A DNA stretch of 64,000 nucleotides, taken from contig CM034538.1 in assembly GCA_020002185.1 (NCBI GenBank), forward strand, positions 64,938,005 to 65,002,004, read 5' to 3'. The position numbers and the translations under genes are program-made. Under the pieces are notes generated by a model. The model made no database searches, was not told the origin of the DNA, and saw nothing but the letters and a program-made list of their open reading frames with translations. Below are positions 57,776-64,000 of the stretch, piece after piece. The stretch comes from Paraescarpia echinospica. Taxonomy: Eukaryota > Annelida > Polychaeta > Sabellida > Siboglinidae. How positions within the stretch are numbered: position 1 is the first letter of the stretch; every line of letters starts with the position of its first letter.

Positions 57776-58242
57776 GCACCTCCATCAACAGCTTCCCCAG
57801 CATGTTTTGACCTTCTTGACCCCCCGTAACCACACCCCCAAAACCCCTCTTTCGACGGTACCCACTCCACCAGTTCGACATCCCCGCTAGCCAACTTTTT
57901 CGACGCTCCGAACTTGGTCATTAAAAGGGCCCTCATACATTCGACCCTGACGTCGTCCCATTCGTCCCCCGTCCTCGTTTTCCTGATGAGGTAACTTCTT
58001 CGCTTCGCTATATAGGCCGACCACGCCTCTTTGATATACTCCGCACCTTCTTCGTCTTCGTTAAACATCGCCTTTCTAAACTGATAAGCGTGCTCGACCG
58101 ATCTGAACACCCGACCGTACGCCGCAACTCGACACGGGTAGAAATTCGACATGATCGAGGCCACTCCACGGAAAGGTATAGCCGTATCCTTGTTTCCGGC
58201 TTCGTACACGCGACTGGCCATTTCGTACATGGGTCTCTCCAT
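57763..58242 (-). pseudogene. NADAR-domain protein (YbiA-like), frameshifted near the end
   Basis: NADAR proteins include YbiA-type N-glycosidases acting on riboflavin-pathway intermediates and enzymes that remove ADP-ribose from guanine bases. This 159-residue frame has PFRG (23-26), SNFYP (32-36), FRSVEHAYQ (46-54, with the conserved Glu50), a KF (110-111) and the terminal FWGCGYGG (134-141). The length is typical for the family. At the C6 run 57820-57825 an extra base shifts the frame; the other frame supplies the conserved NMLGKLLMEVR ending and a stop near 57746. The rest appears intact. It is upstream of, and in the same orientation as, the ATPase. Its role in a Polinton-like element is unknown; interference with host ADP-ribosylation is only a guess. 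Confidence 0.8.
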
Positions 58243-58307
58243 CGTCTGTCACTCTCCTTTAGGCGAGACTACCGCTAGCACTGGTCTATATACCACTACA
58301 CCAGTGA

Positions 58308-58453
58308 CACCTAGTACTCTTTCATACACTGGAACCTTTATTCTATGCACAAGAGGTCAGCACTCTACTATATCTACACCAGCTACATCTAGGTATTCTT
58401 TCTTACACTAGAGCCCTTCATAGCAACGTACACATCCACAAGAGGTCAGCACT
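58308..58453. repeat. Two degenerate ~80-90-bp direct repeats upstream of the NADAR gene
   Basis: CACCTAGTACTCTTTCATAC and CACAAGAGGTCAGCACT at 58308 and 58348 recur as CATCTAGGTATTCTTTCTTAC and CACAAGAGGTCAGCACT at about 58386 and 58437. They lie in the presumed promoter region of the minus-strand genes. Confidence 0.6.
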
Positions 58454-58497
58454 ACATACTCCTTCCTACTTGGGTGGTCTTGTTTTTATAGGTAGTC

Positions 58498-58646
58498 TAC
58501 CAATGTTTACAACAACAAAAAATTATTAGTAGGAGTCGTGTTATTTTTTATCAGTAGAGCCGAATGGTTCCCGACTGATCCTCTCCTTATCTCCTTCCTT
58601 TGATGTTCTTTGATCTATGGTGAGTGAGCAGCACACGTCTACTACT
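58498..58646 (-). repeat. Terminal inverted repeat, right
   Basis: Partner of 56866-57014. Confidence 0.95.
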
Positions 58647-59202
58647 CACCTCGCCCAACTGAACGTGGGCGATGAAGGAAGGTGAAACTGGAAGGAGAAA
58701 TGTCAGCAATGCATGCAGCTGTGTCATGTGGTCTGAGCCAGGTTTCAGTGATAGCAAGGATGTGTATAGTCTTGGAAATTAATAAATCGGTAAGCGAGGC
58801 TGTTTTGTCTCGAATAAATCGAACGTTAGTGGTGGCTACTCGAATGTTGCGCCTGATAGCAGGTCCATGATTAAGACTTATATCTCCTGCTAGTAGTAAG
58901 ATAATTGCAAATTTAAATGTTGGCTTAGAGCGGGCGATTGGCAGTAACTTTCTATTAAAGCAAAGATTAAGACATGGCAAACTGTGAAGATGTCACAAGG
59001 AATCTTGTGTTCTCATGTACTGAGAAACTGTTGAAATGACAGCCGACCGTTGGGGACTATGTGGCTTGCACAGCATAAAATCATGACCTCTCGAAGCAGC
59101 AGAACAGGATAAAAATAAAACACACAATAAAAATGCTGGTGACATTGTCTTCGTGACAGTATTTTCCTCAAAATGGTGAAGTGTAAAATAATAATGTCTC
59201 AT
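58642..59202 (-). pseudogene. L2-like LINE ORF N-terminus, copy 2, with degenerate 2A-like motif
   Basis: Two open blocks. 59202-58993 encodes a hydrophobic leader after an internal Met (MSPAFLLCVLFLSCSAAS). 58980-58642 encodes LLPIARSKPTFKFAIILLLA, then D-I-S-L-N-H-G-P, then the endonuclease start VATTNVRFIRDK and ITETWLRPHD. The 2A-like core is at 58861-58884 with His replacing the first Pro of NPGP, so this copy is presumably inactive for skipping. Leader and motif are in the same order as in copy 1. Confidence 0.75.
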
Positions 59203-59215
59203 AAAAATAATAAAT

Positions 59216-60650
59216 AATTGAAAATAATAAACTTCAAACCATCAACTACTACCAGTTGTCTTCTGTCAATTTGCTATTTTAAAACCATTTCCTATGCCAT
59301 GGGGCTTTCGTTTAAGCAATAACCTTTGATGTGGCACTTTGTCGAAAGCCTTCTGAAAATCTAAGTAGATGATATTTACTGGTGATCCCTCGTCTACCCA
59401 CTTAGTGATATCTTCCAAACAACATAACATATTTGTTAAGCATGACCACGCTTTTAGAAACCCATGTTGAGATGGGTTTAACAAGTTATGTTTAACAAGA
59501 AAATCCACCATGTGATCTTTAATTAGTCTTTATGATAAATTGGAAATAACTGACGTTAAACTCACTGGTATGTAGTTCTCTGACTTGTTTCTGGAACCTT
59601 TTTTAAATAACGGTATAATGTTTGCTTCTTTCCATTCTAAAGGAACCACTCCCTCTTCTCATTAGAAGTTGAAAACTGTTGCAAGTGGTTTGCTAATTTG
59701 TTCCACAATTTCCAATAGTAGTTTGGGCGGAATCCCATCCACTCCAGGTGATTTATTATCCTTCATAGCCCTAATTTTCTTAGCTACCATTTCCGGGGTT
59801 ACAATTAACTGTCCTACATAGTCTGATTCTGCCCCCTTGAACTTAGTCTCTGGTACTGGCAGTGAACTAATATCTTCCCTGGTAAACACTGAACTAAAAT
59901 ACTGCCATTAAGAATCCCTCTGATGTTATATTTCCAACACTATCTTCTAGAGGACCGACCTTATCCTGAACTTTCTGTCTGCTCCGAACATATGCATAAA
60001 AACTCTTGCTGTCTTCTTTCATATTACAAGGTAATTTTTGTTCGTAGCTTCTCTTCGAATTTCAGTTGTAGCTTGGTTTAGTGCTTCTTTATCAATGTTG
60101 CAGTCTTCGTTATTTCCAGTACGTCTATGTGACTTCCAAATCCTTTGTTTGCACTTAATTTTTATAATGGCTTCTTTTCATAAGTATTTCTTCCTGGACC
60201 GTTTTCCTTGTTTTTTCGGTACAAATTTATTGACGATTCACTCTATTTCACTCTTTAAGATATTCCAGCATTCTGTTGCTGTCTTATTCTTCAGTGTGTT
60301 GTTCCAGTCTATCTAAATGTTTCCTCATTTCCTAATTTCCTCATTTCCTTATATCTTCCTTTGTGAAAATTTATCCTGAACTGCTTTTTATTATTTCTTT
60401 ATGATTTTACTTTCATGGTAAAATGTATCTGGGTGTGATCACTACTTCCCAGTGGCTCACATAATTTGATATTGTCAATTAATTAATTCTGTGAGGACAA
60501 AACTATGTCTAACACATTCTCACCTGTATCTGACCATGGTTAAAATCTCCCATAATAATACAGTCCCGTTTGCTTGGTAACTTCCCTTATAGCGTTTTGT
60601 ACTTTTCCATTCTCTTCTACGCTTACGTTTGGACTTCGATAAACTAACCC
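59216..60650 (-). pseudogene. CR1-A LINE middle fragment, minus strand
   Basis: Minus strand: endonuclease end near 60650-60540, then RT pieces KNEISE-type linker, KIRAMKDNKSPGVDGIPPK, NLLNPSQHGFLKAWSC and LDFQKAFDKVPHQRL. Matches 10430-11960 of the full copy with scattered breaks. Both ends truncated. Confidence 0.85.
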
Positions 60651-60654
60651 CACC

Positions 60655-61365
60655 GACATTTGTGGAGTTAATTATTATATGCAATAAATATGATTGATGT
60701 TGCTGTTAATTAACTGCATAATGTGTTTATTAACTTTGTATAGTTAGTAATTTTGCTAACAGCATATTTACATAAAAATGTATTAATAATCATGCTGTTG
60801 ACATTATACATATGAGTCGGAACGTGATGAATATATCATCAAACCCTCCAACTGCGGGCTCATCAAAAAATCAAATTGCACCACTCTTGAGGCTCACTAA
60901 AATCCCCAACTACATGCCCACATAAGTTTCCCCAAAACCTTCCGACTGCTTCCTCCTTGAGGGGTACCAAAAAAACTCATGTAATGACTGCTCCCTAACT
61001 TTTCAGCTTGAAACTTATTTTGTTCTTTATTTCGCGATATTATTAAATCCTTCGACAGGATTGATAGGTTCTCCTTTCGCAATTTGAGGTGAAAATAACG
61101 TGATACACAACAAAAAACTGTGTTGCACCGCGACTGATATTGTCAATACAATAAAATAGCTTTCGTTACAAAATAATTTTCTCGTTCCAAAATATTAAAA
61201 GTAAAACAATTGTATTTGTTTTTAATGTTATAAAAATAATGATATATTTAATTTAATACAGCGGCAGATCCAATTTTAAATTGTTCGTGGCGCTTTACAG
61301 CATTCAAGACGAATACAGTTTCATAAAATGTTTAAATAAACACACATTCTCTTTAAATACTATAA
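60655..61365. other. No gene recognised
   Basis: AT-rich intronic DNA. Confidence 0.4.
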
Positions 61366-61370
61366 AAGCT

Positions 61371-61713
61371 ACTTTAAATAAAAATATCAAATCTATATAT
61401 ATATATATATATATATAAAGTACTTATATATGTAAACATATATTAAATTAGTACATGATTATTACATTATACGTTCACTACATACTATATATATATATAT
61501 ATATTGTATGTAGTGAACGTATGTAATAATCATGTACTAATTTAATATATGTTTACATATATATATATATATATAGTATGTAGTGAACGTATAATGTAAT
61601 AATCATGTACTAATTTAATATATGTTTACATATATAAGTACTTTTTCTATATATATATATATATATATATACCATATATATATATATATAGATTTGATAT
61701 TTTTATTTAAATG
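61371..61713. repeat. AT-rich fold-back: long inverted repeat with a third arm copy
   Basis: The arm TACATATATTAAATTAGTAC-type sequence through GTTCACTACATAC occurs forward at about 61431-61486, inverted at 61505-61556, and again in that inverted orientation at 61575-61640. Outer arms (ATCAAATCTATATAT at 61386 and its complement at 61690) extend the palindrome to about 340 bp. Confidence 0.85.
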
Positions 61714-61714
61714 C

Positions 61715-61935
61715 ATTAACACGTGTGGAATGTTTCAAACCAATTAAATAACATTAGTCAAATACAAATAAATACAGTAATTTAATAAATATACTAAAAT
61801 AATGATTTTAATTAGAGTTCAATAGGGCTAACAGCATGTGGAAATAAGCCAATGTAAATACAAATCTAACTAATGTATTCGTAGTTATACAATACTATTA
61901 TAATAAATAAACATATAAAGATGTTAAAACCGAAT
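61715..61935. other. AT-rich, nothing recognised
   Basis: No signal. Confidence 0.4.
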
Positions 61936-61939
61936 AAGA

Positions 61940-62490
61940 GAACTGAATTACTGCAGGAACTAATGCAGGATTGGAAAGAAAGTCGATAAATTGAGTCTTT
62001 AGACCAGCCTTGAAAATAGAGTGTCCGACATTTTAATACATTTTAATACAAAGTCGCGGCGGCGATCGCAAACTCGACCAGCTCTGACACGAGTACGCTG
62101 AACAGTTAACATTGATATTACACGAGATCGGATAAGTATTTCGGCGCATCGCCGTGGACAGCGTTATATGTAAACACTAACACCTTAAGGTCTACTATGC
62201 GTACTACAGGGCGCCAGTAAAGAATGCACAACAGAGGTATGACGCTGTCACTCCGTAGGCGGCGTAAGATTAACCTAGCAACCGAATTGTGCATTCTCTG
62301 AAGTGGGGCGATATTGTTAACAGAAGTGCCGTACAGTAGAGAATTGCAATAGTCAAGCCGCGATGTAATAATGACATTAACGACACGCTCCGTTGTTGTC
62401 GTTGGGAGATAACGGCTCATCTGGTAAATATAGCAAAGGTGGAACGCGCACACACTGACACTTGGTTCTTGAAATGTAGGTGTCGATCTA
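61940..62490 (-). pseudogene. L2-like LINE C-terminal fragment, minus strand
   Basis: Minus strand: HLCYIYQMSRYLPTTTTERV, ITSRLDYCNSLLYGTSV, LQRMHNSVARLILRRLRSDS, VFTYNAVHGDAPKYLSDLV and, after a shift, FKAGLKTQFIDF. These are standard C-terminal L2 blocks in order. Truncated at both ends. Confidence 0.85.
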
Positions 62491-62511
62491 TGGAGACGCC
62501 GAGCGCCATGT

Positions 62512-63030
62512 TGTTGTTATTGTTGTTGTTATTATTGTTATTGTTGTTATTATTGTTATTGTTGTTATTATTGTTATTGTTGTTATTGTCGTTATTGACG
62601 TTATTGTCGTTGTTGTCGTTGTTGTCGTTGTTGTCGTTGTTATCGCTGTTGTCGTTGTTGCCGTTGTTGCCGTTGTTATTGTTGTTATAGTTGTTATTGT
62701 TGTTATTGTTGTTATTGATATTGTTGTTGTTATTGTTGTTATTGTTGTTACTGCTGTTATTGTTTATATTCTTTATATTGTTGGTATTGTTGTTATTGTT
62801 GTTATTTTGTTATTTTGTTATTGTTGTTACTGATGTTATTGTTGGTATTGTTGTCAGTGTTGTTATTGTTGTGAGTATTGTTAGTATCGACAGTATTGTT
62901 AGTATTGTTAGTATTGTTAGTATTGACAGTATTGTTAGTATTGTTAGTATTGATAATATTGATAGTATTGTTAGTATTGTTATTAGTGTTATTACTGCTA
63001 TTATTATTATTATTGCTATTATTATTATAC
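62512..63030. repeat. (TTG/TTA)n microsatellite, ~520 bp
   Basis: TTGTTATTGTTG-type triplet repeat with TCG, TAG and GACAG variants. It ends about 20 bp before the aquaporin acceptor site. Confidence 0.95.
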
Positions 63031-63049
63031 GTGACGTCTTGCGTTGCAG

Positions 63050-63130
63050 TGGAAGTACACGGGAGCCAGCATGAACCCGGCCAGATCATTTGGACCGGCG
63101 ATTATTCTCAACCTCTGGCAGGATCATTGG
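63050..63130 (+). CDS. Aquaporin, internal exon encoding loop E with the second NPA motif
   Basis: The 81-nt exon lies between GCGTTGCAG and GTAAGG and encodes [20 protein letters not shown] and NLWQDHW. It contains the second NPA box and the selectivity-filter Arg (NPAR). Phase 0 at both ends. 81 nt is the size of exon 3 in classical vertebrate aquaporins, which suggests a conserved intron pair. The next exon (TM6) is not in the window. With 46513 and 48582 it shows the gene on the + strand. Confidence 0.92.
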
Positions 63131-63710
63131 GTAAGGTTACTTACATAATGTTGTTGTGGGTTACTTATAAACGTATCAATTTCGCTTAGTTCGCTGCACG
63201 TTACGCATGAGTGAATCACTGATCACATTCACTTCACATTGGCCACCGTTGTCGCGGTCGAACGAAACGAGAACCGGGCACGTGAAGTGAACGCATGACT
63301 ATTTTCACGTGCGAAGATATCGAACGGCGATAGAGACGAAAGGGCGATAATCATGTTGTAAACCTGTTGGAAAACAGTCTGGCATCGTAAACCCCCTACA
63401 AGAAAGTTTCACATTTACCGAGCAAACCCGCGCGCCCCTCTTTGGGTGAGCAAATATAAATTTAAAAAACATCTACCTTGGTCTGCATGAAAGTTATAAC
63501 TTCGTATATTCTGTTGTGCAGAATGTATTCGGTTGCGCTGATGACAGTAAAGATAATACATTGTTATACACCGCAGTATCCAGTCGTTATGACTGCTCAA
63601 AGAGCTTTACCCAATACTCCCTGGGCAGATCCATTCAATCGAACAACATCTCAACTTCTCTGGGATTCATTCAGCTACGCTGCAATTAATGCGCAAGACT
63701 GTCTGTACAC
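63131..63710. other. Intronic, nothing recognised
   Basis: No further aquaporin exon seen before the window ends. Confidence 0.45.
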
Positions 63711-63714
63711 AAAC

Positions 63715-63868
63715 ATCCACCGCTGTCTATATCCAGGTACTTGTTCATACAGCTGAGTGAACTGGAGAAACGTAGAGTGAACGAACTTGCCCAAGGTTCG
63801 ACACCATACCACAGGATTCGAACCTGAGTTCTCTTGATTGATCTATTCACTGCGCCATTGCGCTCCAC
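63715..63868 (-). mobile_element. tRNA-derived SINE (CORE-like), minus strand
   Basis: The minus strand carries an A-box-like TGGCGCAGTGAATAG, a B box GGTTCGAATCC about 30 bp further on, then CCTTGGGCAAGTTCGTTCAC and CCAGTTCACTCAGCTGTATG. The last two resemble the conserved core of CORE/MIR-like SINEs common in invertebrates. No 3' tail was seen. Confidence 0.65.
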
Positions 63869-64000
63869 ACAAAGCTGGGTATTGATAAGGGTTCGGCCTT
63901 GATAATTTCTTCACTGCTTATTTTTTCATCACAACGTACACATCAGTACTAGTTTACAAACGTTTGTGAAATGTTGTGAATGAATGGATATGTTTCGCTC

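Larger units (their letters stand above)
56866..58646 (-). mobile_element. Polinton/Maverick-like deletion derivative with TIRs, NADAR and ATPase genes
   Basis: 1781 bp bounded by 149-bp terminal inverted repeats (56866-57014 and 58498-58646) beginning AGTAGTAGACGTGTGCTGCT, and flanked by the 6-bp duplication CACCTC (56860-56865 and 58647-58652). AG-ending TIRs with short internal repetition and 6-bp duplications are hallmarks of Polintons/Mavericks. The element carries a NADAR-domain gene and a packaging-type ATPase gene on the minus strand. Polymerase, integrase, protease and capsid genes are absent against the 15-20 kb of full elements, so it is a deletion derivative mobilised in trans. 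It sits inside an L2 endonuclease, which fixes its borders by comparison with copy 1 at 25858-25870. Confidence 0.82.
55746..59202 (-). mobile_element. L2-like LINE copy 2, minus strand, split by the Polinton-like element
   Basis: Same family as 23105-26390. The N-terminus and start of endonuclease lie at 59202-58647. The rest of the endonuclease, linker and RT fingers lie at 56865-55746. The middle 56866-58646 is the inserted DNA element. About 300 bp of the RT, equivalent to 24190-24490 of copy 1, is missing at 55838, and the C-terminus and 3' end are absent where the CR1-A copy abuts. Confidence 0.85.

Overview
This looks like an intron- and transposon-rich animal genome, most likely a marine invertebrate. 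I cannot place it more precisely from sequence alone. The signs are spliced aquaporin exons with GT-AG junctions, many decayed LINEs (CR1-like, L2-like, RTE-like), pieces of Ty3/gypsy, hAT, piggyBac and Polinton/Maverick-like elements, a tRNA-derived SINE, abundant microsatellites and a 1000-N scaffold gap. There are no operons, ribosome binding sites or other prokaryotic signals. Nearly all open reading frames are retroelement pieces or simple-repeat artefacts.

Layout. 1-5.6 kb: 3' end of a Ty3/gypsy pol (integrase), a LINE tail and a hAT transposase tail. 6.1-13.0 kb: a LINE RT scrap, a 5'-truncated RTE-like LINE, then an almost complete CR1-like LINE with an intact esterase-type ORF1 and a lightly damaged ORF2. 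13.1-14.0 kb: a diverged ~195-bp satellite. 14.2-22.4 kb: two pseudogenes of an unnamed Cys-rich-tail protein family, one cut by an L2 tail, plus a minus-strand LINE (15.7-19.3 kb). 23.1-26.4 kb: an almost full-length minus-strand L2-like LINE whose ORF carries a hydrophobic leader and a 2A-like motif. 28.6-29.1 kb: an internally deleted piggyBac transposase. 34.1-37.3 kb: a recent 1.63-kb tandem duplication. 38-43 kb: hAT relics and microsatellites. 44.7-45.7 kb: the gap.

The one recognisable host gene is a classical aquaporin on the + strand. Three internal exons (46513-46573, 48582-48789, 63050-63130) join in compatible phases and encode TM3 through the second NPA motif. Its upstream (first NPA) and final exons are not visible. 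The last stretch of the 208-nt exon, with its 5' splice site, has been amplified in tandem into the intron. The following 14.3-kb intron is packed with nested elements: L2 tails, head-to-head CR1 copies, and an L2 copy split by a 1781-bp element.

That 1781-bp element (56866-58646) is the most notable object in the window. It has 149-bp terminal inverted repeats beginning AGTAGTAG and a 6-bp target duplication (CACCTC). It carries two minus-strand genes, a NADAR-domain protein and a viral-type packaging ATPase fragment. The features fit a deletion derivative of a Polinton/Maverick (or related adintovirus-like) element with a NADAR cargo gene. Both genes carry single-base frameshifts.
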